NCBI GenBank assembly: GCA_009380075.1
Contig: WHSO01000018.1
Span: forward strand, 1-50,056
From: Alphaproteobacteria bacterium
GTDB lineage: Bacteria; Pseudomonadota; Alphaproteobacteria; SMXQ01
Length of the DNA stretch: 50,056 nt
Reading direction: 5' to 3'
Both the position numbers and the translations under genes were made by a program. This document shows, in pieces, positions 24,139 through 32,149 of the stretch. The notes under the pieces were generated by a model. It was given only the letters and a program-made list of their open reading frames with translations. It was not told the origin of the DNA and ran no database searches. Every line of letters begins with the position of its first letter. Positions within the stretch are counted from its first letter, which is position 1.

Positions 24139-25323
24139 TCACGTGGCCGGCGCGCGCGGCAGGACGCCCCGCGGCAGCAGGACCCAGCCGCGCCCGCGCA
24201 GCTTCATGCGCCCGGCGCGCTCCGCCGCCGCGGCGCCGGCACCGACGAAGACGTCGCCGCGCACCGCGCCGCGGATGGCACCCCCGGTGTCCTGGGCGAC
24301 CATCAGCGCCCGCACCGGGGCGAGCGCGCCGTCCGGGTCCTCGGCCGCAACATAGACCGGCACGCCGAGGGGCAGGAACTTGCGGTCGACCGCGAGCGAA
24401 CGGCCGGGGGTCAGGGGCACGCCCTCGGCGCCGATGGGGCCGTCGCCGTCGAGCTCGCGGAAGAAGACGTAAGCCGCGTTCTTCTCCATCACCGCGCGGG
24501 CCTGGTCCGGGTGACGGGAGAGCCAGGCGCGGATCGACTGCATGGAGACCTGTTCGAGGGGCAGCGCGCCCATGTCGGCGAGCACGCGGCCGATGGCGGT
24601 ATAGGGCCGCCCGTTCTTCGCCGCGAAGCCGACGCGCACGACGCTGCCGTCGTCGAGCGTCACGCGGCCCGATCCCTGGATCTCGAGGAAGAAGGCATCG
24701 ACCGGATCGTCGAGCCACAGGAGCTCCAGCCCCTGGCCGGCGAGCCCGCCCCTGGCGATGCGGCGGCGGTCGTCGTAAGGCACGAGGCGGCCGTCCGCCA
24801 CCCGGCCGGCGATGGTGCGGCCGCGGAATTCTTGTGCGAAGACGCCGAGGTCGGCCTCCACCAGGTCCGGCGGGCGGCGGTAGAGCGGCACGTTGTAGCG
24901 TTGGGTCCGCGTACGCGCGCCGCGGGCGGCGGCCTCGTAATAGCCGGTGAACAGGCCCTCGTCGCCGTCGGGACCGGAAAGCGCGAAGGCGCGGAAATGC
25001 CGCTCGACGAAGGCCCGCGCGGCGCGCGCATCGAGGCCGGCGCGGTCGAGACCGGCCAGCGCGGCACAGGGCGCGGCCCAGTCTTTTTCGAATCCGGCGA
25101 GCGCGAAGGGCCCGACGGCGCGGCCGGGGGGACGCGGTGCGCGGCGGGCGCAGGAGCGCGTGAGCGCGTCGAGGGCGGCGCGCGGATCGTCGCCGGACCA
25201 GCCCGGCAGATCGGCGAAGGTGGCGGGGGTGAGGGTTACGCGGTCGTCGGCCACACGCGGTGCGCAGGCGGACGCGACAAGCAGGAGAAGGAAAGTTAAT
25301 GCTAGAGCGCGTTGCCATAGCAT
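24139..25323 (-). CDS. mltA: Membrane-bound lytic murein transglycosylase A
   Basis: MltA cleaves peptidoglycan glycan strands to 1,6-anhydro products. The 394-residue product starts with a lipoprotein signal (LTFLLLLVASACAP, Cys about 20) and contains the MltA barrel: LFTGYYEAAARGARTRTQRY, VPYDDRRRI, FFLEIQGSGRVTLDDG and the 3D domain with PLGVPVYVAAEDP, MVAQDTGGAIRGAVRGDVFV and GAGAAAAERAGRM; the DTGGAI and D catalytic region are intact. The start is taken as the ATG at 25323. Repeat copy B begins only six bases upstream, so the leader is repeat DNA and no ribosome-binding site is visible. Confidence 0.93.
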   Translation of the reverse strand: MLWQRALALTFLLLLVASACAPRVADDRVTLTPATFADLPGWSGDDPRAALDALTRSCARRAPRPPGRAVGPFALAGFEKDWAAPCAALAGLDRAGLDARAARAFVERHFRAFALSGPDGDEGLFTGYYEAAARGARTRTQRYNVPLYRRPPDLVEADLGVFAQEFRGRTIAGRVADGRLVPYDDRRRIARGGLAGQGLELLWLDDPVDAFFLEIQGSGRVTLDDGSVVRVGFAAKNGRPYTAIGRVLADMGALPLEQVSMQSIRAWLSRHPDQARAVMEKNAAYVFFRELDGDGPIGAEGVPLTPGRSLAVDRKFLPLGVPVYVAAEDPDGALAPVRALMVAQDTGGAIRGAVRGDVFVGAGAAAAERAGRMKLRGRGWVLLPRGVLPRAPAT

Positions 25324-25328
25324 TGAAG

Positions 25329-25525
25329 CGTCATGCCCCGGCCCTCGGGCTCGCGCGAAGCGCTGCCCAAGGACACGCTTCACGTCCGGGGCATCTCTCG
25401 CCCCTCTTTCGTCCTGCCCCGCTTCATGCGGGGCATCCACCCGCCTTCGCGAAGCCCACTTCGGCGGGCGGAGGAAGATGGATCGCCCGGACGATCCCCC
25501 GATCAAGTCGGGGGAGGGCGATGAC
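25329..25525. repeat. Dispersed double-hairpin repeat, copy B
   Basis: Shares the CGTCATGCCCCGGCCCTCGG start and CACGTCCGGGGCAT with copies A and C, and has extra internal hairpins (CCCCGCTTCATGCGGGGCAT). It ends in GGGGGAGGGCGATGAC. It fills most of the 385-base stretch between the Tim44-like gene and mltA; the rest (25526-25708) shows nothing I can assign. Confidence 0.85.
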
Positions 25526-25708
25526 AACTCCATTAATTTTTCCAACCTTCGGGAAACATGCTCGAGGGCGAAACGCGAACGGGCGAACAAGCGAGGACGG
25601 CGCGGCGCGCAGGCGGCGGCGAAGGCAGCGAGCACCATCGCTACGGCGAAACGCACAGTGACGGAAGGGGACCTGGGGAAACGCAATCGACGTGTCGTCA
25701 GCGCGGCG

Positions 25709-26419
25709 TCATTCCGGCGTTTCGGTCGCGACCAGGGTCCAGTTGGGATCGGACGCGCGGGTGTTTCGTTCATAGCTCCAGATGTCCACCGCTTCGGTGA
25801 TGCGGTCGGGATCGCCGTCGACGACCTTGCCCTCGCGGTCGCGGGTCACGTTGATCTGTTCGGTCAGGTAGCGCACGGTGACACTGGCGTTGCGCCCGTT
25901 CATGCCGGCTTCGACCAGTTCGGCATCCTTGATCCGGACCAGGGTGGTGGCCAGCGTGTGGCCCTTTTCCTCGCGCGCCTTGATGGCGGTGGCAAAGCCC
26001 TCGAACACGTCCTTGGACAGGAGCGGCTTCAGCTTCTGCGCGTCGCCGGCGGCGAAGGCCATGACGATGTATTCGAATGCCGTCTTGGCCTTTTCCTGGA
26101 AGTCGCCCGCGTCGAAACGCGGATCGGCCAGCTTGATCTGGGTCAGGCCGGCGCCGAGCGGCGTATCGGCCGCGATCTCACGGCCATCCTTGCCGGGCAG
26201 GCGGATAATATTGTCGTTGTCGTTGCCCTCTTCCGCGGCGCCTTCGCCGGCGCCCGGGCTCCGCTGCGAAATCCGTTCGACGGTGCGCGGCAGCGGTTTG
26301 GCCGCATCGCGCTGCTCATGGCCGGTGCGCCGGCCGAGCACGCTGCGCAGCCGCAGGATGACGAACACCGCCACCAGGGCGAAAAAGATGATGTCGATGA
26401 ACTGGAAACCGCTACCCAT
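25709..26419 (-). CDS. Tim44/TimA family protein
   Basis: The 236-residue protein has one N-terminal membrane helix (FIDIIFFALVAVFVILRLRS), a basic and acidic low-complexity linker (about 25-85) and a C-terminal Tim44-like domain with FDAGDFQEKAKTAFEYIVMA, KPLLSKDVFEGFATAIKARE and ITEAVDIWSYERNTRASDPN. The family is the bacterial counterpart of mitochondrial Tim44 and is proposed to tie membrane proteins to chaperones or secretion. It diverges from fxsA and heads the mltA-smr-xre run, although a repeat lies between it and mltA. Confidence 0.93.
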   Translation of the reverse strand: MGSGFQFIDIIFFALVAVFVILRLRSVLGRRTGHEQRDAAKPLPRTVERISQRSPGAGEGAAEEGNDNDNIIRLPGKDGREIAADTPLGAGLTQIKLADPRFDAGDFQEKAKTAFEYIVMAFAAGDAQKLKPLLSKDVFEGFATAIKAREEKGHTLATTLVRIKDAELVEAGMNGRNASVTVRYLTEQINVTRDREGKVVDGDPDRITEAVDIWSYERNTRASDPNWTLVATETPE

Positions 26420-26580
26420 GGATATCCTTCGATCCGCGTGTGTCGTTCGGTCCGGCCGCGCGACCATCGCGGAAGATAGGGATTCTAGGGCCCAAAGTAT
26501 CAACGCCGGACCCCAAAATCCAGTGTCCGGGGGAAATTCCCCTAGACTTAGGCATCCCGGCACCCAATGTGAAGGGCATC

Positions 26581-27078
26581 ATGGCGCTAATCCTCCTGCT
26601 TGCCTTCATTATCGTCCCCATCGTCGAAATCGCCGTTATCATCGAGGTCGGCGGTGCCATCGGCGTGTGGCCCACGGTGGGCCTCGTGGTGCTGACCGCG
26701 GCGGCGGGCACCGCCATGGTCCGCGCCCAGGGCTTCCAGATCCTGGGCCGGGCGCAGGAAACCCTTGGCCACGGCCAGTTTCCGGCCGAAGAGCTGTTCG
26801 ACGGGCTGAGCCTTATGGTAGCGGGCATCCTGCTGCTGACGCCGGGATTCGTCACCGACACGCTGGGCCTCGCCCTGCTGATTCCGCCGCTGCGCCGCCG
26901 TCTGGCGGTCTGGGCGTGGCGGGCGCTGCTGCAGTCGAGCCACGTCCATGTCTCGGGCGCGTGGCGCGGGCCGGGGCCCGACCCCAGACCCGATGGTGGC
27001 ACGATCGAGGGTGAGTTCCGGGAAATTCCCCCCGAACGCATCGGCCCCGACGATCGCGACGGTCCGCGGCGCTCCTGA
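26581..27078 (+). CDS. fxsA: FxsA family membrane protein
   Basis: The 165-residue product has the FxsA pattern: short membrane segments ILLLAFIIVPIVEIAVIIEV, GLVVLTAAAGTAMVRAQGF, LMVAGILLLTPGFVTDTLGL and LLIPPLRRRLAVWAW, and an acidic, unconserved tail. E. coli FxsA is known for suppressing F-exclusion of phage T7; its normal role is unknown. It precedes secB by 93 bases, on the same strand, as in Caulobacter and relatives. The ATG at 26581 matches the family's start. Confidence 0.93.
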   Translation: MALILLLAFIIVPIVEIAVIIEVGGAIGVWPTVGLVVLTAAAGTAMVRAQGFQILGRAQETLGHGQFPAEELFDGLSLMVAGILLLTPGFVTDTLGLALLIPPLRRRLAVWAWRALLQSSHVHVSGAWRGPGPDPRPDGGTIEGEFREIPPERIGPDDRDGPRRS

Positions 27079-27171
27079 CGCCGCCCGCCCCCAACTTGCA
27101 CCCGCCGGGGATACGGGCTAAACAACCGGCGCCTGACAGGACCGCCGCAATCCGACACACGGGGACGCCCC

Positions 27172-27654
27172 ATGACCGACGACACCACAGTGCCCGAAAG
27201 CCCGGCCACGGGCGGCGGCGAGCCGACCGTCAACTGCCTGACCCAGTACGTCAAGGACCTGTCCTTCGAGAACCCCAACGCCGTGCGTTCCGCCACGGAA
27301 GAGGGCGGCGCGCCCGACGTCACCATGAACGTGCAGATTTCGGTCGCGCAGCTTCGCGCCAACATGTACGAGGTCACGCTGTCGGTCGACGGCAAGGCGG
27401 TCCGGGGCGACAAGCACCTGTTCATGGTGGAGATGGCCTATGCCGGCCTGTTCACCATCGAAAACATCCCTACGGAACATATCGAGCCGGTGCTCTACGT
27501 CCATTGCGCGACCCTGCTGTTCCCGTTCGCGCGGCAGATCATCGCCGACATCACCCGCAACGGCGGCTACCCGCCCCTCCTCCTCAACGCTGTGGATTTC
27601 AACCAGCTCTATCACGAACAGATGGCGGCGCGGCAGAACAGCGGCACGGCCTGA
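27172..27654 (+). CDS. secB: Protein-export chaperone SecB
   Basis: SecB keeps preproteins unfolded and hands them to SecA. The 160-residue protein has LTQYVKDLSFENPNAV, VTMNVQISVAQLRANMYEVT, KHLFMVEMAYAGLFTIENI, LYVHCATLLFPFARQIIADI and GGYPPLLLNAVDFNQLYHEQM, all SecB signatures, with a Gln/Ala-rich end. It is followed by repeat copy C and the convergent dnaQ. Confidence 0.97.
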   Translation: MTDDTTVPESPATGGGEPTVNCLTQYVKDLSFENPNAVRSATEEGGAPDVTMNVQISVAQLRANMYEVTLSVDGKAVRGDKHLFMVEMAYAGLFTIENIPTEHIEPVLYVHCATLLFPFARQIIADITRNGGYPPLLLNAVDFNQLYHEQMAARQNSGTA

Positions 27655-27676
27655 AGCGCCTCGCCACACCCTCAAG

Positions 27677-27833
27677 CGTCATGCCCCGGCCCTCGGGCCC
27701 GCGCGGAGCGCGGCCCAAGGACAAGCTTCACGTCCGGGGCATCCACCCGCCTTCGCGAAGCCCGCTTCGGCGGGGCGCAGGAAGGTAGATCGCCCGGTGA
27801 TCCCCCGACCAAGTCGGGGGAGGGCGATGACGA
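27677..27833. repeat. Dispersed double-hairpin repeat, copy C
   Basis: Starts CGTCATGCCCCGGCCCTCGG, includes GGACAAGCTTCACGTCCGGG and ends in GGGGGAGGGCGATGACGA. It lies between convergent secB and dnaQ, where it may help separate their transcripts. Confidence 0.85.
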
Positions 27834-27887
27834 GTCGTTGAGACTTAGGAACGTCTTTCCGGCATTCCGCGTAGCCCCGATGGTGCC

Positions 27888-28559
27888 TCACGCGTTCCAG
27901 ATCGGATCCTTGATGCGCGCGATGAAGGCGGCGTGGGCGGCGAGCTCGTCCGCGGCCGCTCCGTGGGGCCGGGGCGCGCGGCTTTCCCGTTCGCGCGTGG
28001 CCGCGGCGGCGGTGCCACCTGCCCCGGCGGCAAAGCCCAGCGCCGTCTGGCGGCCGCCCATCAGTTCCAGATAGACGTCGGCCAGCAGTTCCGCATCGAG
28101 AAGCGCGCCATGCACGGTGCGCGCCGAATTGTCGATGCCGAAGCGGCGGCACAGCGCGTCGAGGGAGGCCGGCGCGCCGGGAAACTTCTTGCGCGCCACC
28201 AGCACCGTGTCGACCACGGGATGGGAGCCGAGGTTATCGCGCCCGATGTTGCGCAACTCCCAGTTCAGGAACCTGAGATCGAACTCGGCATTGTGGATGA
28301 CGAAACCCGCATCGCCGATGAAATCGAGAAAGCGGTCCGCCTCCTCGGCGAAGGTCTTGTGGCCGGCGAGGAAGTCCTGCGACAGGCCGTGGACCTTGAA
28401 CGCCTCCTCGGGCATGTCGCGTTCGGGATTGAGGTAGGTCTGGTAGCTCTTGCCGGTGGGGATGCGGTTGACCAGCTCGATGCAGGCGATCTCCACCACC
28501 CGGTGACCGGCGGCGGGGTCGAGGCCCGTGGTCTCCGTGTCGAGGACGATTTCACGCAT
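27888..28559 (-). CDS. dnaQ: DNA polymerase III epsilon subunit (proofreading exonuclease)
   Basis: DnaQ is the 3'-5' exonuclease of the replicase core. The 223-residue product has the three DEDDh motifs: VLDTETTGLDPAAGHR (ExoI), FVIHNAEFDLRFLNWEL (ExoII) and HGALLDAELLADVYLEL (ExoIII), and a C-terminal tail that would bind the alpha subunit. Its start overlaps the coaE end by 8 bases. The dnaQ-coaE-aroE-maf order is the leftward arm of the alphaproteobacterial origin region. Confidence 0.96.
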   Translation of the reverse strand: MREIVLDTETTGLDPAAGHRVVEIACIELVNRIPTGKSYQTYLNPERDMPEEAFKVHGLSQDFLAGHKTFAEEADRFLDFIGDAGFVIHNAEFDLRFLNWELRNIGRDNLGSHPVVDTVLVARKKFPGAPASLDALCRRFGIDNSARTVHGALLDAELLADVYLELMGGRQTALGFAAGAGGTAAAATRERESRAPRPHGAAADELAAHAAFIARIKDPIWNA

Positions 28560-29175
28560 GCCGGTCCTCCCGATTCTCCTGCAGCATCTTCGCGACGATG
28601 GCGCGAAGGGCACGCCAAGTATGGCGGCGGCCGAGGCCGGTGGCGACGCAAAAATCTGCACGCGCCATTTTTTCGCTTTCGCGCATCTGGCGCGCGCGGA
28701 TCATGGCCAGGCGTTCGCGCGTCATGCCGGGCCGCGCGAGCACGCGGGATTCCTGCACGACGGGCGGCGCGGTGACGACGATCACCGCATCGCAGAGCGC
28801 TTCGGCCCCGGTTTCGAACATCAACGGAATCTCCAGCGCGCAGAGACGCCGCCCGGCGATCGCCTGGCGCCGGATGAAGGCGTGTTCCCGCGCCCGCACC
28901 AGGGGATGAAGGATCGCCTCGAGCCGTTCGAGCGCCGCGTCGCCGGCGAACACGGCACGCCCCAGCGCGGCGCGGGAGATGCCGCGGCCTTCGGCCGTTC
29001 CGGGAAAGGCGCGCGCCACGGCGGCGACGGCGGCCCCGCCCGGCGCCAGCAGCTCGTGCACGCAGGCGTCGGCCGAAAACACCGGAACGCCGAGCCGGAC
29101 CAGCATCGCCGCGGCGGTGGACTTGCCCATGCCGATCGAGCCGGTAAGCCCGAGGACACGCAGGCGCCCGGACAT
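28552..29175 (-). CDS. coaE: Dephospho-CoA kinase
   Basis: CoaE performs the last step of coenzyme A synthesis, adding the 3'-phosphate. The 207-residue kinase has the P-loop GLTGSIGMGKSTAAAML, then FSADACVHELL, HPLVRAREHAFIRRQ and EIPLMFETGAEALCDAVIVV and the lid MTRERLAMIRARQM. Start and stop overlap or abut dnaQ and aroE, so the four genes are one unit. Confidence 0.96.
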   Translation of the reverse strand: MSGRLRVLGLTGSIGMGKSTAAAMLVRLGVPVFSADACVHELLAPGGAAVAAVARAFPGTAEGRGISRAALGRAVFAGDAALERLEAILHPLVRAREHAFIRRQAIAGRRLCALEIPLMFETGAEALCDAVIVVTAPPVVQESRVLARPGMTRERLAMIRARQMRESEKMARADFCVATGLGRRHTWRALRAIVAKMLQENREDRHA

Positions 29176-30050
29176 CAGGGTGCGAGGCCGGCCGCGGCGG
29201 GCGGGACCGGCACCGGCGCCAGCACATGGGCGCGCAACTCGTCGGTCACCCGCGGGGTCGCGCCGAACCAGGCCTCGAACCCGGCGACCGCCTGATGCAG
29301 CAGCATGCCGAGCCCGTCCACCGTGCGGTGGCCGCGGGCCCGCGCCGCGGCGAGAAGCGGCGTCTCGAGCGGGGAATAAACGATGTCGAAAACCACCGCT
29401 TCGGCCGGAAGCCGGGCAAGGTCGAGATCGAGCGGCCTTTCACCGGCCATGCCCTGGGTGGTGGCATTGACGACGATGGCAGCACCGTCGAGGGCGCGCG
29501 CCCGGCCGGCCCAGCCGACGACACGGGCCGGCGGGCCGAGGGCGAGCGCCAGCTCCTCCGCCCGCGTGAGCGTGCGGTTGACGATGCGGATTTCGCGCGC
29601 CCCCATGTCGGCGAGTGCCACCGCCACCGCGCGCGCGGCACCGCCGGCGCCGACGATGACCGCCGCTCCGGCGGCGGCATCGAAGCCCGGCGCCGCTGAC
29701 CGCAGATGCGTGGTGAAGCCGTAGGCATCGGTGTTGGTGCCGGTAAGCGAACGGTCGGCGCCGACCACGATGGTGTTGACGGCGCCGATGCGGCGCGCGA
29801 CGTCGTCGACCCGGTCGACCGCCTTCAACGCGGCTTCCTTGTGCGGCACGGTGACATTGACGCCGCGAAAGCCGATCAGCGGCAGCATGCGCAGCGCCTG
29901 GCCGAAATGCTCCGGCGCCACCGGCAGGGGCACAAAGGCGCCGTCGATCCGGTGCAGGTCGAGCCAGTAATTGTGCAGACGCGGCGACAGGGAATGGCCG
30001 ACCGGCCAGCCCATGACACCGGCGAGGCGCGCCTTTCCGGTGATGGTCAT
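29175..30050 (-). CDS. aroE: Shikimate dehydrogenase
   Basis: AroE reduces 3-dehydroshikimate with NADPH. The 291-residue protein has [20 protein letters not shown] (substrate-binding Ser pair), [19 protein letters not shown] with the catalytic Lys, NTDAYGF, the nucleotide loop [20 protein letters not shown], then NATTQGM and [17 protein letters not shown]. It overlaps maf and coaE at its ends. Confidence 0.96.
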   Translation of the reverse strand: MTITGKARLAGVMGWPVGHSLSPRLHNYWLDLHRIDGAFVPLPVAPEHFGQALRMLPLIGFRGVNVTVPHKEAALKAVDRVDDVARRIGAVNTIVVGADRSLTGTNTDAYGFTTHLRSAAPGFDAAAGAAVIVGAGGAARAVAVALADMGAREIRIVNRTLTRAEELALALGPPARVVGWAGRARALDGAAIVVNATTQGMAGERPLDLDLARLPAEAVVFDIVYSPLETPLLAAARARGHRTVDGLGMLLHQAVAGFEAWFGATPRVTDELRAHVLAPVPVPPAAAGLAP

Positions 30051-30676
30051 GACGGCACCGCCCCGTGTTCGCGCAGGAAGCCGAGGAGCGCCAGCAACGG
30101 CAGGCCGAGGATGGTGAAGAAATCGCCGTCGATGCGCGCGAACAGTTGCACGCCCATGCCTTCCAGCCGGTAGGCGCCGACGGAGGCGAGCGCATCGGCA
30201 CCTTCGTGGGCGAGGTAGTCCTCGATGAAGGAATCGGAGAACGAACGCATGGTCAGCTTCGGCGTATCCACATGGTGCCAGATGCGCTTGCCGTCGCGCA
30301 CCACCACGGCAGCGGTGGCAAGGCCGTGGGTCTTGCCGCGAAGGGCGCGCAGGCGGTTTTTGGCATGATCCATATCGGCGGGCTTGTCAAACCATTCACC
30401 GTCGCAGACCAGGATCTGGTCGGCACCAATGACGAGGGCACCCGGATACCGGGGCGCGACGCGCAGCGCCTTCATCTCCGCCAGTGCGACGGCCGCGTCG
30501 GTGGCGTCCACGCCTTCGGCGCGAAGGGCGCCTTTCACCGCGTCCTCGTCGACATGCGCCGGCGCGAGGACCGTCTTCACACCGGCGGCCTGAAGAAGCT
30601 GCGCCCGGGTTGGACTGGCCGATGCCAGGACAACCACGGACGATGACGTCGGTGCGGTGGGGATGGTCGGGATCAT
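30047..30676 (-). CDS. maf: Maf family nucleotide pyrophosphatase
   Basis: Maf proteins hydrolyse non-canonical or canonical nucleoside triphosphates to monophosphates. The 209-residue product has [19 protein letters not shown], where the more usual SPRR is [57 protein letters not shown] and [20 protein letters not shown] with [13 protein letters not shown]. The start at 30676 fits; the frame upstream to 30850 lies in the intergenic region. It is the promoter-proximal gene of the leftward arm, next to the candidate origin, and corresponds to the RP001-like gene beside the Rickettsia origin. Confidence 0.94.
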   Translation of the reverse strand: MIPTIPTAPTSSSVVVLASASPTRAQLLQAAGVKTVLAPAHVDEDAVKGALRAEGVDATDAAVALAEMKALRVAPRYPGALVIGADQILVCDGEWFDKPADMDHAKNRLRALRGKTHGLATAAVVVRDGKRIWHHVDTPKLTMRSFSDSFIEDYLAHEGADALASVGAYRLEGMGVQLFARIDGDFFTILGLPLLALLGFLREHGAVPS

Positions 30677-31102
30677 GGCAATGTCGCATTCGGCGGGGTG
30701 TGCACAAGCCCACGATAAACCGACATCGGCCGCCGACAAAGGGTGGACAAGACGCTGGTCATCCACAGGGGCCTCTATTCCATGACCAGTGACACGGATT
30801 CCATCTGTGCCTTTCCCGGCCGGGAAAAAACAGCGCCGTTTGCAATACAAACGGGGACAGTTTCAGGTGGCCGGTCTTATCCACCCGATTCACCTTTTCC
30901 GTGAATGGCACGCCGCCACCGTCTGCATCAAGCGGTACAGGTTTCCCGGCAACGGCCCACAGGAGAGACATTTGACCGGATCGGACCTATGGTACCGGCC
31001 GAACCTGTGCGCCTCCAGTAATCCCCGGCATTCAACCCCACAACTACCACTACAACCTTTTACATTAAGATTCTTAGTAATGAAGATAGAGGCCACGACG
31101 GA
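30677..31102. other. Candidate chromosomal replication origin (oriC) between maf and hemE
   Basis: A 426-base gene-free stretch lies between the divergent maf and hemE genes, the arrangement known at the origins of Caulobacter and Rickettsia. DnaA-box-like 9-mers: TCATCCACA at 30759-30767 and TTATCCACC at 30877-30885 each differ by one base from TTATCCACA; TGTGCACAA at 30699-30707 and GGTGGACAA at 30742-30750 (reverse strand) differ by two. The right end (31029-31090) is AT-rich with a near-palindrome centred at 31071, suited to duplex opening. Three GATTC (CcrM-type) sites lie at 30797, 30887 and 31069. Two parS sites are 10-12 kb away. It probably also holds the maf and hemE promoters. Confidence 0.65.
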
Positions 31103-32149
31103 GTGACCGGGCCGGTGACGAGCAAGCCGTTGATCGAGGCGCTCAAGGGCGAGACCATGGAAGTGCCGCCGGTCTGGCTGATGCGCCAGGCCGGGCGCTA
31201 TCTGCCGGAATACCGGGAGCTGCGGGCGCGGGCGCGCGACTTCCTCGATTTCTGCTACACGCCGGAGCTGGCGGTGAAGGCGACGTTGCAGCCTGTCCGC
31301 CGCTTCGCCATGGACGGGGCGATTATCTTCTCCGACATCCTGGTGGTCGCCGATGCGCTGGGACAGACCGTCGGCTTCGTCGACGGCAAGGGGCCGGTGC
31401 TCGAACCGCTCGACGGTGCCGCCGGGGTCGGGAGGTTGTCGCTGCAGGGGCTGCCGGAGCGTCTGGCGCCGGTGTACGCGGCGATCGCGGGCGTGCGGGG
31501 GGAGTTGCCGCCGGCGACGGCGCTGATCGGCTTCTGCGGTGCGCCATGGACGCTGGCGACCTACATGGTCGAGGGCGGATCGTCCCGCGATTTCGCCCGG
31601 ACCAAGGCCTGGGCCTATGGCGAGCCGGAGGGTTTTCGCGTTCTCATCGATCTTCTGGTCGAGGCGCTGGCGGCACACCTGATCGCCCAGGTGAAGGCTG
31701 GAGCCGAGGTGCTGCAAATCTTCGACAGCTGGGCGGGCGTGCTGCCGGATACGGCCTTCTGGGAATGGTCGATCAAGCCGATCCGGGCCATCGTCGAACG
31801 GGTCAACGCGTCCTGTCCGGGTGTCCCGGTCATCGGCTTTCCCAAGGGTGCAGGCATCCTGTACGAGCCTTTCGCCCGCGAAACCGGCATCGACGCCGTC
31901 TCCATCGACACCGCGGTGCCGTGCGACTGGGCCGCGCGCGCGCTTCAAACCACCATAACGGTGCAGGGAAACCTCGATCCGGTGATGCTGGTGACGGGCG
32001 GAACGGCACTCGAAGACGCAACCACCGCCATCTGCGCGCGCCTGCATCGGGGGCCTTTCGTCTTCAATCTCGGCCATGGCGTGCTGCCGCAGACGCCGCC
32101 GGACAACGTCCAACGCCTCGTCGACTGCATCCGGGGCCGGGTTCCGTGA
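31103..32149 (+). CDS. hemE: Uroporphyrinogen decarboxylase
   Basis: HemE decarboxylates uroporphyrinogen III to coproporphyrinogen III. The 348-residue barrel has PPVWLMRQAGRYLPEYRELR, FSDILVVADALG, GFCGAPWTLATYMVEGGSSR, FDSWAGVLP, IGFPKGAG, QGNLDPVMLV and FNLGHGVLPQTPPDNVQRLV. The start is a GTG at 31103 or one four codons later (31115); GAGG at 31088 favours the first. It begins the plus-strand arm of the origin region and couples to hemH by GTGA overlap. Confidence 0.97.
   Translation: MTGPVTSKPLIEALKGETMEVPPVWLMRQAGRYLPEYRELRARARDFLDFCYTPELAVKATLQPVRRFAMDGAIIFSDILVVADALGQTVGFVDGKGPVLEPLDGAAGVGRLSLQGLPERLAPVYAAIAGVRGELPPATALIGFCGAPWTLATYMVEGGSSRDFARTKAWAYGEPEGFRVLIDLLVEALAAHLIAQVKAGAEVLQIFDSWAGVLPDTAFWEWSIKPIRAIVERVNASCPGVPVIGFPKGAGILYEPFARETGIDAVSIDTAVPCDWAARALQTTITVQGNLDPVMLVTGGTALEDATTAICARLHRGPFVFNLGHGVLPQTPPDNVQRLVDCIRGRVP

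Noticed and set aside
25526-25773. A minus-strand frame upstream of mltA with a hydrophobic stretch
   Set aside because: It runs through the repeat and the end of the Tim44-like gene, and mltA already has its own lipoprotein signal, so the extension is not needed.
31546-32145. The upstream extension of the hemH frame into hemE
   Set aside because: Homology to ferrochelatase starts at the GTG at 32146; the preceding 200 residues are a frame shadow of hemE.
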